A DNA stretch of 64,000 nucleotides from UBA5796 sp040752455 (GTDB lineage: Bacteria > Chloroflexota > Anaerolineae > Anaerolineales > Villigracilaceae): assembly GCA_049324115.1 (NCBI GenBank), contig JBMOMN010000031.1:15354-79353 (forward strand), in the 5' to 3' direction. Position 1 is the stretch's first letter. The number at the start of each line of letters is the position of its first letter. The notes below the pieces were generated by a model, which was given only the letters and a program-made list of their open reading frames with translations, did no database searches and was not told the DNA's origin. Made by a program: the position numbers and the translations under genes. Positions 36,790 through 48,889 of this stretch are shown here, piece after piece.

Positions 36790-36807
36790 GGGTCTTGCCC
36801 AGATACG

Positions 36808-36845
36808 AACACCCCGCTCTGTTCGATGGAGCGGGGGGTGTTTTG
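36808..36845 (+). terminator. Terminator of the OsmC gene
   Basis: AACACCCCGCTC pairs with GAGCGGGGGGTGTT (two-base bulge) and T4 follows. Confidence 0.8.
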
Positions 36846-36911
36846 TTGGATATCATCCGATAAACTCAGGGCAGGTATTTGTAATCTTTTTGGATGCGGC
36901 ATGAACGCTGT

Positions 36912-37199
36912 CTATGGTTTTTGATAAATATCGTGAGTTCCCACCCGTCTGAAGAAGCAGACTTTTTCACCATCTTCGGTTTTGTCGTATTGGAATGTAA
37001 AGCACAGGTTGATCTTGATATGGCCTTCCCATATTTCCTTGTGGCCTTGCATCTGTTTGATACGGTATTTCTGGAATAATTCTGTATCCCCTTGTAAGGC
37101 GGAAGCTACGCCCGGAAAAGCCGCTTTTACTGCTCTTTGATTTTCCAATTCCAGATTGTCGAAATCATCGTTGAACTGTGGTGTGCGACGGAATTTCAT
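36912..37199 (-). CDS. RelE/YafQ-like toxin
   Basis: A 95-aa basic protein of the RelE superfamily. The N-terminus KFRRTPQFNDDFDNL and the C-terminus CFFRRVGTHDIYQ are family features. Such proteins cut mRNA on the ribosome. The 85-aa gene 5 nt upstream is the likely antitoxin. Confidence 0.82.
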   Translation of the reverse strand: MKFRRTPQFNDDFDNLELENQRAVKAAFPGVASALQGDTELFQKYRIKQMQGHKEIWEGHIKINLCFTFQYDKTEDGEKVCFFRRVGTHDIYQKP

Positions 37200-37204
37200 T
37201 GGGA

Positions 37205-37462
37205 TTAATCCCCCAAAGTATCTAGAAATTCCTCCATCGAGTCGAATGTTTCGATTTTCCCCGCTTCAATATACTCATCAACTTTACGTTCACCCGCCTG
37301 CCATTCATCCGTCCAGAACCAGGACTGGCTGGCAGAGATTGCCTCGAATTTGCCGCCCTGAATGACTAACGCGATCGTACCGCCCGAATCGCTGGATGAC
37401 TGCACATCGAGAGTTTTGCGATCAGGGAAGACAAGGGAAAATGACATAGTCATTTCAGTCAT
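37205..37462 (-). CDS. Putative antitoxin of the RelE-like toxin
   Basis: An 85-aa acidic protein (MTEMTMSFSLVFPDRKTL). No DNA-binding motif is obvious. It is assigned by position: it overlaps the DUF3467 gene by 8 nt (ATGACTGA) and ends 5 nt before the toxin. Confidence 0.6.
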   Translation of the reverse strand: MTEMTMSFSLVFPDRKTLDVQSSSDSGGTIALVIQGGKFEAISASQSWFWTDEWQAGERKVDEYIEAGKIETFDSMEEFLDTLGD

Positions 37463-37772
37463 CAGACTTTCCTTTCGTCTTTTCTTCGTATTTTTCGAGG
37501 TTGTCAGCAAGGAGCCTTACAAACGCTCGCATCACATCGGGGGTAATCACAATTTTAGAGACGGGCTTGATTTTGACGGTATCAGGGAGTTCATTCTCAT
37601 CCGAGGCCATCATTAAGGGTGGTGAGAGATGCCCGAACACCAGATGAAATTCGGTCTCGCCAGCATGAGAAACGTAAATATGATTTGCATAAAGGGCTGG
37701 AAGTTCTTCATCGGAGCCCCAAACAATGCGAATTTGCTTTCCTGTTGTCGGTTCTTCTGCCTTTTTTGCCAT
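37455..37772 (-). CDS. DUF3467 family protein
   Basis: A 105-aa protein matching the DUF3467 pattern: LPALYANHIYVSHAGETEFHL, then KIVITPDVMRAFVRLLADNL. Function unknown. It leads the three-gene unit with the RelE-like pair, which suggests joint regulation. Confidence 0.8.
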   Translation of the reverse strand: MAKKAEEPTTGKQIRIVWGSDEELPALYANHIYVSHAGETEFHLVFGHLSPPLMMASDENELPDTVKIKPVSKIVITPDVMRAFVRLLADNLEKYEEKTKGKSDD

Positions 37773-37863
37773 CGGTACCAGCCTTTTTGGGGGAAACTAT
37801 CTCTCGTGCCGTAATTGTAGCACAATTGTTAATAATAATTTTGCCTTCGATTACCTGCGAATC

Positions 37864-38361
37864 TTACGGCAACTCCTCACAATTCCCCGACTCCTCGATC
37901 ATCGAATGGTCCGGGTTGGCGACCAGGGCGCACAGCCGGGTCGCGCCGTCCGGCCGGTCGGACTGGAAATAGCCGAGGAACGGGCTTGGCCCGCCGTAAA
38001 CGATCCACGAGCCGGGGTCGCCGCCCCTGTCCGGGTGGGCCGTGTCGAAGAAAAAGTGGAGGTGCATGCCCGGCACCTGGGGGGTGAAGTTGAAGGTCTG
38101 GTACTCCGCCGCGTAATGGCCCTGGGCGTCGAGGCTGATGCCGGTGATCAGCACGTAGGGTCCCTCCGGGGTGGCGGCCAAAACCGGCGCGTCGCCCGGC
38201 GTCCGATTTGGGGCCGCCTCCGGCGAGGCCGGCCCCGGCGGCGTTGCGGACCCGGTTCCGGAGAAACTGCACCCTGCCAGGAGCGGGGTGATGAGCAATC
38301 CTGAAACGACCAGAAAGGAAAAAATCTTGTGTCTTCGGGTCTTGGTGGCTTGGTGGTACAT
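37864..38361 (-). CDS. Predicted lipoprotein downstream of the SH3 lipoprotein
   Basis: A 165-aa secreted protein. The signal peptide ends in LLAGC (Cys ~31). A Pro/Ala-rich spacer precedes a beta-rich domain (YQTFNFTPQVPGMHLHFFFDT). The codons for MYHQATKTRRHK come from a GGTGGCTTGGTGG-type repeat, so the true start may be internal. It is 14 nt after the SH3 lipoprotein, probably the same operon. Family not recognised. Confidence 0.7.
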   Translation of the reverse strand: MYHQATKTRRHKIFSFLVVSGLLITPLLAGCSFSGTGSATPPGPASPEAAPNRTPGDAPVLAATPEGPYVLITGISLDAQGHYAAEYQTFNFTPQVPGMHLHFFFDTAHPDRGGDPGSWIVYGGPSPFLGYFQSDRPDGATRLCALVANPDHSMIEESGNCEELP

Positions 38362-38375
38362 TCAGGCTCCGTTTC

Positions 38376-39293
38376 TCAAGGCAGTTCGATGGTGAATTCT
38401 GCGGCCCAGCGGATCGTGTCGGTGAAGCCGCCTTCGTCCACCGTAGCCAGGATTTCGACGAAGTATTTCCCGGCTTCGAGCTTCGGGCCGTCGGCCCAGT
38501 AGTAGACGTTGTTTTTCAGGGTCCAGGGGTTGCAGGGCTGGCCGCCGCCGAAGATGCAGTAAGCCGAACCATTGTCAATGCTTGCGTAGACTTCCGGCCC
38601 ATTTTCGTTATCGCGGGTAACGTTGAACTGCACCCGGAGCAGGTTGTCGTTTTGGGTCAGTTCATTACCGTCCAGGGTCAATTTGAATTGGATGAAGGAC
38701 TCGTTGGTGACGATCACTTCGCAGCCGTAAACGCTCTCCGGGTAACAATCGCCTTCCGGGTCCGAGCTTTGGACGCCGCGGGGCAGGCGCGGCGGCGGTG
38801 GCGCTTCCACCTGGACCTTGGGCAGGCTGTTCAGGTCGAAGTTGCAGGAGATATAGTCCGATCCGGCTGCGATCCAGCCGCCGGGACGGCCGCCCTCGGC
38901 CTCGATCAGCGCCCAGGTCCCGCCGGGGACGCCGACCGGGTAGTAACTGGTCGGCTGCACGACGGAATCCTTCGGGATGACTCCGACCGGGGTGTGGTAG
39001 GCCAGTCCCGGCCCGGTGCGGATGTTCAGGTCTTGCACGATGACGCATCGGTTGACCTGCTCGGTCGGTGTGGGCGGCGTTTCGCCCGGCTGCGGGGTGT
39101 CTGTGGGACTGGTCGTCGGCGAGGGCGGCGAGGTGGGGGAGGCTTCGGGAAATGGCGTCGGTGTTTCGGTAGGCGGGGACGGTTCGGTGGTTGGGGCGGG
39201 TGTGGAGGGGAGAGCGCAGGCCAGGGCTGCCAGGAGCAGGGCGGCCATCATCCAAAAAACGGGCCGAAAAACGGGATCGGGTTTACGGTTCAT
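38376..39293 (-). CDS. SH3-like lipoprotein coupled to a CHAT-STAND protein
   Basis: A 305-aa predicted lipoprotein. The lipobox is LLAALAC (Cys ~26), followed by a ~55-residue Thr/Pro spacer, an SH3-like domain (VQDLNIRTGPGLAYHTPVG) and a beta-sandwich C-terminus (FTDTIRWAAEFTIELP). The ATG at 39293 overlaps the stop of the CHAT-STAND gene by one base (TGATG), so it is made with it. It may be the outer-surface partner of that transmembrane protein. Confidence 0.82.
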   Translation of the reverse strand: MNRKPDPVFRPVFWMMAALLLAALACALPSTPAPTTEPSPPTETPTPFPEASPTSPPSPTTSPTDTPQPGETPPTPTEQVNRCVIVQDLNIRTGPGLAYHTPVGVIPKDSVVQPTSYYPVGVPGGTWALIEAEGGRPGGWIAAGSDYISCNFDLNSLPKVQVEAPPPPRLPRGVQSSDPEGDCYPESVYGCEVIVTNESFIQFKLTLDGNELTQNDNLLRVQFNVTRDNENGPEVYASIDNGSAYCIFGGGQPCNPWTLKNNVYYWADGPKLEAGKYFVEILATVDEGGFTDTIRWAAEFTIELP

Positions 39294-42200
39294 CACGGTC
39301 CTCCGTTGAAAATTTCCAATTGGGACTGGGTGTCCAGGGCATAGGGCCGGCAATACAGGCCGACGATCTGGTCCCGGATGATAAGGTCGGGGGTATCCTC
39401 GCCCTGGGCGATGCACAGTTCGTAAGCGGCGAGGGCTTTGGCGTAAGACTGTTTGGCTTCGGGATATTCGGCAGCCAGTTCGTGGGCGTATCCCTGCCAT
39501 TGGTGGGTCTCGCCGAGATATTCGTAGGCCTGGGCCAGGTAACGGCGGTGGGACTCGTTCTCCCGGACGGAGGCTTCGAAGGCCAAACGGGCCTCGTCGA
39601 GCAGGGCGGCGGCCCGCTCGAAGGCGGACAGCGCCGCGGGCGCGTCCCCGGCCAGGGCTGCGGCCGTGCCTTGCAACTGGTAGGCGTGACCGAGGGCCAT
39701 GCGGGCCACTTCGGCCACGGGATTGCCGTATTTAACGGGATCAGGTTCCAGGTCCAGGGCGCTCTGGTAGGATTGGATGGCCTGTTCGATGAAAACGAGG
39801 GCTTGCGGGTCGGGCGGCTGCCCGGACGCGAGGGCGTCATCCAATAGATCCGCGGCGCGGTCGGTGAAGACGCTCCCCAGCCCGATGTAGGCCCGGGCGT
39901 AGGTGCTGTCCAGGGCTATGGATTTCTGGAAGGCGGCCTCGGCGGCCTGGCGGTAGCTCCCGCCCTGACCCGGAGCCTGGTTCGCCAGGAACAGGTTTTC
40001 GCGCCCGATGAAGAACTGCGCCACCGCCGAAGCCGGGTCAGACTGGGCGGCCTGTTCGAAGGCTCGCAGGGCCAGCTCCGAATGGCCCAATTGCACCTGG
40101 GTCAGTCCGAGGGTGAGGTGGGCGATGAGCGCAGACTGTTTTTCGAGGTCGGCCTGCACGCTGGGGCCGGGGTTGGACAGGTCGGCGATGCGGATCGGGC
40201 GGCCGGGCGTGTAGCTGCCCTGGATGTCCTCAAAGCGGTATTCGAACTGAGGGGCGACGAAAAAGCCGAGCGACAGTTCGGCCTGCGAACCGGACGGCTG
40301 GATCACACCGAAATAGACCAGGTTGGCGTTGACCTCGGCGGCTTTGTCCCCGGCGTCCGCATTCGTGACCAGCCCGATGCGGGTGCGGTCGAGCGGCCCG
40401 CCCTTGCGCGGCCAGATTTCGACGTTGGGGTCGTCTTGCAGGCTCTCGCGCAGGTAGGCGACCGCCCACCGGCTGACCTGCGCGCCGGTCCCGGACGGGA
40501 CGAGACTGCCGTCCGGGGCGGCCTGGCCGAAGTCGGCCACGGCGACGTTGAAGATGCCGCCCATCCGCGAGGGGGCGAAGAAGCCGTTGAACCAGAGGAC
40601 TGCCACCAGGCCGAGGACGAGCAGACCGGCCGCGCCGCCCAGGAGGAGTTGCGTCCGCCGGGCGAACCTCAGACGTTGGGCCTGCGCGGCCTCACGGCGG
40701 GCGTTTTCCAGGCTGAGGTCGAGGTACTCCCGTTCGGCCTGGGTGATCCACTCCGGGCGGGACTGGGCCAGGGCCTGCGCCCGCTCGAGGCGCGTGCCGC
40801 GCAGCAACGCCCCCGGGTCCCGGTCCAGGATGCGCCATTGGCATTCGGCGTCGGCCAGCCTGGCGTGCAGGAGCAGGTCCTGGCGGTTTTCGTCCAGCCA
40901 GGCGCGCAGGCGCGGCCAGTGGCGGATGATAGCCTCGTGGGCCACCTCGACAGTCTGCCCGCCGCCGGGAGCCTGCCCGGTGACGACCAGCCGGGCGTCC
41001 GCCAGGCGGTTGACCAGGGCCACGCTCGCTTCGGGAGATCGCCCGGCCGGGACGAGTTCTTCGAGGGCGACGCGGCGGCGGGTGTCACGGGCTTCGTCGC
41101 CCGACTCTTCGTCGAGGCGGGTCAGGCGCATGAAGATGTCGCGGACGCGCTCCTGCTCGCTCCCCGGCAGGTTCTCGTAGAGTTCGTCGGCGGTCCTGGC
41201 GATGGCCTGCTGGATGCCGCCGATGGCGCGGTATTCGTCCTGGCGCAGCCAGCGCCCGTGACGGCGGGCCCAAAGCAACAGCAGGGCATGCTGGAGCAGG
41301 GGCATGGCGCCGGGTTCGTCCTGCACGTCGTCGAGGATGTCCTCGCCTAGATCCGCCTCGAAGCGCAGCCCGACCTTTTCGGCCTGGCGTTCGATGGCCT
41401 GGCGGAGTTCGTCCGGGGTCATGGGCGGGACCAATTCCTGATGCGCCTGCATCTCGTCTTTCAGGGCCGCGTAGCGGGCGACCTCGCCCCAGAAATCGGC
41501 CCGCAGGGTCAGGACGACTTTGCGGGTTCGAGCCAGGTCGAGGATTCTCGAGATGAAAGCCTGGCGGGCGGAGTCGCCGCTGGCCAGGGTGAAAAGCTCC
41601 TCGAACTGGTCCACGATGACGAGTTGATGCTCATCCGTAACGACAGCCAGCGCCGCCGGTGGGTCGTCCCCCGGCGTGAGCGAGACCCAGGGCAACCCGA
41701 GGGCGGGGACCAGCCCGGCAAAGGCCAGCGACGACTTGCCGGAGCCGGAAGGTCCCAAAACAGCCAGGAAATTATGCTGCTTGAGTTTTTCCTCGAGTTT
41801 TTTGACCAGCGCTTCGCGGCCGAAGAAGAAATCCTTGTCTTTGGGGGCGAAGGCCATCAAACCGAGGAACGGGCAGCGGTCGTCGTAGGCGGGCGGGTCT
41901 TGTCCGAGGGCCAGGGCGTTGAAGGAGATGTCCAGGGTTTCGAGGCAGAGCTGGTTGAGGGCGTTCAGGGTCAGGTCGAACTCGCGGCGGGAGTCGGCGC
42001 TCAGGGCGGATAGGTCCGCGCCGAGGGCGGCGCGCAGCCTGTCGGCGAGGGTCGCGGAATCAGCCGTCAGCACGGGAGCGCGCTGGGTAACGAGGGCAGA
42101 CAGCCGGTCCAGCCCGAAGCGGACCTCCTCAGCCGTGAGCGGGCGGTCGAGCGCGTCGCTGAAGAGGGGCCGTCCCCCCAGGCGGCTGAACAGGGCCGGG

Positions 42201-43216
42201 ACGGTCAGGTCGTAGCGGCCTTGCAGCGTCCCCAGGGCTTCGCCCAGGGCGCGGTCAATTTCGCCGTGTTCGCGCAGGCGGGCATAAAAGGCGGAGGCCA
42301 GGGCTTCGGCGGTGGGGATCGAGACCTTGTCGGTCATCGCCAAAACGGCCGGCATCCCCAGGTCACGGACGAGGCGCTGGGCCAGCCCGCCCAGGCCGGT
42401 TTCGGCCTGCGGGTCGGCCGATTCGCAGGTGGACAGGAAGGTGAACTGCGGCAGCCGGTCGAGGCGGGAGGGGCGCTCGATCAGTTCGCCGGAGCGGACG
42501 GGGCCGCGCCTGGAATCACGCGGGAAATAAACCACGGTTTCGTCTTTTTCGGCGTTGTACGCGCCGTGAGCGACGATGTGCAGCAGGGTGTGCCGCCCGG
42601 CGATGAGCTGTTCGACCAGGGCTTCGAGGGTGGGCGGGCCGACCGCGCCCGGCACCGAGGCCAGCACGTCGGCGGGGATCTCGCCCAGGGCGGCTTGCAC
42701 ACTGGCGACCGTGGCGGCCACGTCGAAGGGTTCCAGGCCGTAATCGCCCGCCAGTTCCTCCGGTCCGGCGACCAGGACCAGGGCGCGCAGGTCGCGCCGC
42801 CCGATGGGCGGGAAGCGGCGTTCGATCTGGCTGGGCAGGTAGAGCGAGAAGGGCGTAGGCTGGTTGAGCAGCAGGTAGTCCCAGCCGCGGTCGAGCGGGG
42901 CGTGGAGCTGCTCCCAGTGCAGGTGGCGCAGGTCTTCGGCCTCGACGAACAGCAGCACCCGCAAGGGTTCACCGGCGGCCTGGGCTTCGCCAACGGCCCG
43001 CACGAAGGCATCCCGGACGTCGTCGCGGAAGATGGCTTTGCCCAACGCCCGCCCGAACTCGCGCCCGGTGGGCAGCAGGGAATCGAGTTTCTTCGTGTCC
43101 AGTTCGAGCGTGCCGCGGCTCCAGAGCGCCAGCGCGCCGGTTCCCGGCTGGTGGCGGACGACCAGCGGCCAGGTTCGGTCGGTTTTACGCTGGATTGTGA
43201 TCTCGAAAGTGTTCAT
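39293..43216 (-). CDS. CHAT protease - STAND ATPase - TM - TPR protein
   Basis: A 1307-aa multi-domain signalling protein. Residues ~1-350 form a CHAT caspase-like protease with the catalytic pair H217 (VAHGAY) and C264 (LSTCESAD). Residues ~360-445 form a helical domain like the N-terminus of the TIR protein (LNQLCLETLDISFNALALG). Residues ~455-840 form a STAND NTPase: Walker A GPSGSGKSS (487-495), Walker B LVIVDQFEELF (528-539), then a winged-helix region. One transmembrane helix is at ~855-877 with Arg before it, so the N-terminus should be cytoplasmic. The outer part has a GGIFNVAVADFG domain and TPR repeats (~1000-1290). Probably a sensor-driven proteolytic switch. Confidence 0.88.
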   Translation of the reverse strand: MNTFEITIQRKTDRTWPLVVRHQPGTGALALWSRGTLELDTKKLDSLLPTGREFGRALGKAIFRDDVRDAFVRAVGEAQAAGEPLRVLLFVEAEDLRHLHWEQLHAPLDRGWDYLLLNQPTPFSLYLPSQIERRFPPIGRRDLRALVLVAGPEELAGDYGLEPFDVAATVASVQAALGEIPADVLASVPGAVGPPTLEALVEQLIAGRHTLLHIVAHGAYNAEKDETVVYFPRDSRRGPVRSGELIERPSRLDRLPQFTFLSTCESADPQAETGLGGLAQRLVRDLGMPAVLAMTDKVSIPTAEALASAFYARLREHGEIDRALGEALGTLQGRYDLTVPALFSRLGGRPLFSDALDRPLTAEEVRFGLDRLSALVTQRAPVLTADSATLADRLRAALGADLSALSADSRREFDLTLNALNQLCLETLDISFNALALGQDPPAYDDRCPFLGLMAFAPKDKDFFFGREALVKKLEEKLKQHNFLAVLGPSGSGKSSLAFAGLVPALGLPWVSLTPGDDPPAALAVVTDEHQLVIVDQFEELFTLASGDSARQAFISRILDLARTRKVVLTLRADFWGEVARYAALKDEMQAHQELVPPMTPDELRQAIERQAEKVGLRFEADLGEDILDDVQDEPGAMPLLQHALLLLWARRHGRWLRQDEYRAIGGIQQAIARTADELYENLPGSEQERVRDIFMRLTRLDEESGDEARDTRRRVALEELVPAGRSPEASVALVNRLADARLVVTGQAPGGGQTVEVAHEAIIRHWPRLRAWLDENRQDLLLHARLADAECQWRILDRDPGALLRGTRLERAQALAQSRPEWITQAEREYLDLSLENARREAAQAQRLRFARRTQLLLGGAAGLLVLGLVAVLWFNGFFAPSRMGGIFNVAVADFGQAAPDGSLVPSGTGAQVSRWAVAYLRESLQDDPNVEIWPRKGGPLDRTRIGLVTNADAGDKAAEVNANLVYFGVIQPSGSQAELSLGFFVAPQFEYRFEDIQGSYTPGRPIRIADLSNPGPSVQADLEKQSALIAHLTLGLTQVQLGHSELALRAFEQAAQSDPASAVAQFFIGRENLFLANQAPGQGGSYRQAAEAAFQKSIALDSTYARAYIGLGSVFTDRAADLLDDALASGQPPDPQALVFIEQAIQSYQSALDLEPDPVKYGNPVAEVARMALGHAYQLQGTAAALAGDAPAALSAFERAAALLDEARLAFEASVRENESHRRYLAQAYEYLGETHQWQGYAHELAAEYPEAKQSYAKALAAYELCIAQGEDTPDLIIRDQIVGLYCRPYALDTQSQLEIFNGGP

Positions 43217-43244
43217 CGGCTGGCCCTAGAAATCAGATAAAATT

Positions 43245-43273
43245 AGTCTACAATGTATGGGATGAAATGTCAA
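43245..43273 (-). promoter_or_regulatory. Sigma70 promoter of the CHAT-STAND operon
   Basis: On the minus strand TTGACA (43273-43268), 17-nt spacer, TAGACT (43250-43245). About 29 nt before the CHAT-STAND start. Confidence 0.75.
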
Positions 43274-43287
43274 TGGGATGTGACATT
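43266..43287. promoter_or_regulatory. Palindromic operator over the CHAT-STAND -35 box
   Basis: AATGTCA and TGACATT, 8 nt apart, a perfect 7-bp dyad overlapping the -35. A repressor could bind here. The regulator is not identified. Confidence 0.5.
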
Positions 43288-43377
43288 TTCCAAGGCGGCG
43301 AAAACCCGGCTTGTATTGAGTGCGTACAAAAGATAGCCAAAACCTGTCTATCGAGTCGGGCAGGTTTCACCGAAATA

Positions 43378-43386
43378 TGTTAGACT
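43378..43386 (+). promoter_or_regulatory. Extended -10 promoter of the 66-aa gene
   Basis: TGT-TAGACT about 40 nt before ATG 43426. No -35 needed in this promoter class. Confidence 0.45.
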
Positions 43387-43425
43387 CGACAGTTGCCGTT
43401 GCGCCATTCACAAAAGGAGAATGCC

Positions 43426-43626
43426 ATGAACGATCGTCCCGGATGCCTGTCGGGTATTTTCAAACTCATCCTGCTCGACTGGCTTTTCGACTTCCTGCAA
43501 GACCGATTCGGGTTTGGGAAAGGCTGCTCATGCTCCGGCATCGGCTGCGGCTTCATTCTCTTGATCATCTTCATCGGATTGGCCTGCTCGATCCTCTCCG
43601 GCACAGACTGGACGAGATTGTTCTGA
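43426..43626 (+). CDS. 66-aa cysteine-rich membrane peptide
   Basis: A short protein with five Cys (GCLSG, GCSCSGIGCGF, ACS) and a hydrophobic C-terminal half (GFILLIIFIGLACSIL). AAAGGAGA lies 5 nt before the ATG. It is co-translated with the next gene (TGATG overlap). Family not recognised. Confidence 0.7.
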   Translation: MNDRPGCLSGIFKLILLDWLFDFLQDRFGFGKGCSCSGIGCGFILLIIFIGLACSILSGTDWTRLF

Positions 43627-44243
43627 TGCTCGTGCGGGGGATCGTCCTGGCGTTACTGGCCGTGCTCGTCACCGCCCCGGCTGCTGTGGCCCAGCAAGCG
43701 GGGCCGGTCATTACCAGCCCGACCGACGGCCAGGCGCTTCAGGGCGTGGTGCAGATCATCGGCTCCACCCAGGTGGATGGGTTTGCTTCCGCGGAAGTGG
43801 CCTTTGCCTACGCCGGAGACCCCACCGGGACCTGGTTCCTGATCGCCAGCCCCGCAACGCCCGTGACCTCGGGCCTGCTCGCCGAGTGGGACACTTCCTC
43901 CATCACCGACGCGGACTACGTCCTGCGCCTGCGCGTTTTCCGTCAAGACGGCAGTTCCGTCGAGGCGCGCGTCACCGGGCTGCGGGTGAGGAACACGCTC
44001 CCGGTCGAGACCTCCACCCCGACCGCCGCTCCCACGGCGACGGTCACGCTCCCGCCGCTCGAAACGCCGACCCCCGTCCCGCCCACGGCCACGCCCTCGC
44101 CGGTTTTCACACCGACGGCCCTCCCGCCCAATCCCGCCGCCCTCACCACCGCCGACATCTACGCCGCCATGCGCCAGGGCGCGCTCTACGCCGCAGCCCT
44201 CGTCCTGCTCTTCGGCCTGCTCATGCGCCTGAGACGGAAGTAA
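43626..44243 (+). CDS. Secreted protein with Ig-like domain and C-terminal membrane anchor
   Basis: A 205-aa protein. It has an N-terminal signal peptide (GIVLALLAVLVTAPAAVAQQ). A beta-sandwich domain starts ITSPTDGQALQGVVQIIGS, resembling bacterial Ig-like domains. A Thr/Pro-rich spacer follows, then a C-terminal helix (ALYAAALVLLFGLLMRLRRK) as anchor. It overlaps the preceding gene by one base. Role unknown; probably surface-exposed. Confidence 0.75.
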   Translation: MLVRGIVLALLAVLVTAPAAVAQQAGPVITSPTDGQALQGVVQIIGSTQVDGFASAEVAFAYAGDPTGTWFLIASPATPVTSGLLAEWDTSSITDADYVLRLRVFRQDGSSVEARVTGLRVRNTLPVETSTPTAAPTATVTLPPLETPTPVPPTATPSPVFTPTALPPNPAALTTADIYAAMRQGALYAAALVLLFGLLMRLRRK

Positions 44244-44244
44244 C

Positions 44245-44279
44245 AAACTACTCTCTACTCTCTTCTCTCTATTCTCTCC
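44245..44279. repeat. CTCTACTCTC-type low-complexity tract before pth
   Basis: Pyrimidine-rich, short-period repetition filling the whole gap to pth; it displaces any ribosome site. Confidence 0.6.
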
Positions 44280-44855
44280 ATGACCGAAACCTTCCTCATC
44301 GTCGGCCTGGGCAACCCCGGGCGTGAATACAAAGACAACCGTCACAACTTCGGCTTCATGCTCGTGGACCGGCTGTGCGTGCGCCTGAACGTGCGCGGCA
44401 TGAAGGTCCAGTCGAAGGCCATCGTGCTGTCCACGAACTACGAGGGCCGCAAACTGATCTTCGCCAAGCCGCAGACCTACATGAACCTGTCTGGCCAATC
44501 GGTGCAGGGACTGTTGCGTTTCTACAAACTGCCGCTCGAAAACCTGCTCCTGGCCCACGACGACCTCGACCTGCCCTTCGGCACCATCCGCCTGCGTCCC
44601 GGCGGCGGACCCGGCGGGCAGAAAGGCGTCGGCAACACCATCCAGCAGCTCGGCACGCAGGATTTCCCGCGCCTGCGTCTCGGCATCGGCCGTCCGCCGG
44701 GGCGGATGGACTCAGCCGATTACGTGCTGCAAGATTTCCCCGATGCCGACCTGACGATCCTTTCCCAGCTCCTCGACCGCGCCGCCGACGCCGCCCTGTC
44801 CTGGGTCACGGAGGGGCTGGACGCGGCGATGAATAAGTTCAATGGAAATGCTTAG
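44280..44855 (+). CDS. pth: Peptidyl-tRNA hydrolase
   Basis: A 191-aa enzyme that recycles peptidyl-tRNA. VGLGNPGREYKDNRHNFGF carries N13 and the catalytic H22. AHDDLDLPFGTIRLRPGGG is the second signature. There is no Shine-Dalgarno: the upstream tract is a CT repeat, so initiation may depend on readthrough from the previous gene. Confidence 0.95.
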   Translation: MTETFLIVGLGNPGREYKDNRHNFGFMLVDRLCVRLNVRGMKVQSKAIVLSTNYEGRKLIFAKPQTYMNLSGQSVQGLLRFYKLPLENLLLAHDDLDLPFGTIRLRPGGGPGGQKGVGNTIQQLGTQDFPRLRLGIGRPPGRMDSADYVLQDFPDADLTILSQLLDRAADAALSWVTEGLDAAMNKFNGNA

Positions 44856-44856
44856 A

Positions 44857-44943
44857 GACGTGTAGCGTGGTGCGTGTAACGAGCAGTGATAGATCACAAG
44901 ATCGTCTCTCGCAAATCACGGAACACGCTCTACGCAACACGTC
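44857..44943. repeat. Palindromic CGTGTTGCG repeat between pth and mfd
   Basis: GACGTGTAGCGTGGTGCGTG at the left and CACGCTCTACGCAACACGTC at the right form a long imperfect dyad. Confidence 0.75.
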
Positions 44944-44981
44944 CTGATCCGCAAGACTCTGTGCCGTACAGTTACCATGAT

Positions 44982-48479
<3,498 letters not shown>

Positions 48480-48538
48480 GTCGGAATGGCGCTTCGACTC
48501 GCCTTGCTGGTGCTGGACTGAACGGGAATGTTTTGATG

Positions 48539-48544
48539 TAAAAT
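48539..48544 (+). promoter_or_regulatory. -10 box just before the MNT gene
   Basis: TAAAAT, ending 9 nt before ATG 48554; no Shine-Dalgarno between. Confidence 0.4.
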
Positions 48545-48553
48545 AAAGCCACG

Positions 48554-48889
48554 ATGTCCATTTTATCCTCCGCTTCCCAACCTCCCTGCCTGCCCGAAGT
48601 GATAGACCGGATCACGCGTAAATTCCATCCGGTGCGGATCATCCTTTTCGGGTCATGGGCGCGTGGAGATGCGCGCCCCGACAGCGATCTTGATCTTTTA
48701 GTGGAATTGGAATTGGTGGAGCATAAACGACGGACCGCCATCGAGATCATGCGCGCTTTGAATGGCTTGCCGATCAGCAAAGATGTGGTGGTCACAACAC
48801 CCGCAGAAATCAAGGAACGCGGCAACGTGATAGGCGATATTCTCCGCCCGGCCTTGCGAGAGGGGAAGGTCATCTATGAACGCAAATGA
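48554..48889 (+). CDS. Minimal nucleotidyltransferase (MntA-like antitoxin)
   Basis: A 111-aa protein with the core FGSWARGDARPDSDLDLLV (G33-S34, D45-x-D47). In MNT-HEPN pairs the nucleotidyltransferase adds AMP to and silences the HEPN toxin. It overlaps the HEPN gene by 14 nt, supporting the pair. Confidence 0.88.
   Translation: MSILSSASQPPCLPEVIDRITRKFHPVRIILFGSWARGDARPDSDLDLLVELELVEHKRRTAIEIMRALNGLPISKDVVVTTPAEIKERGNVIGDILRPALREGKVIYERK

Noticed and set aside
44886..44981. In-frame N-terminal extension of Mfd
   Set aside because: It is encoded by a palindromic repeat and has no match to the Mfd family.
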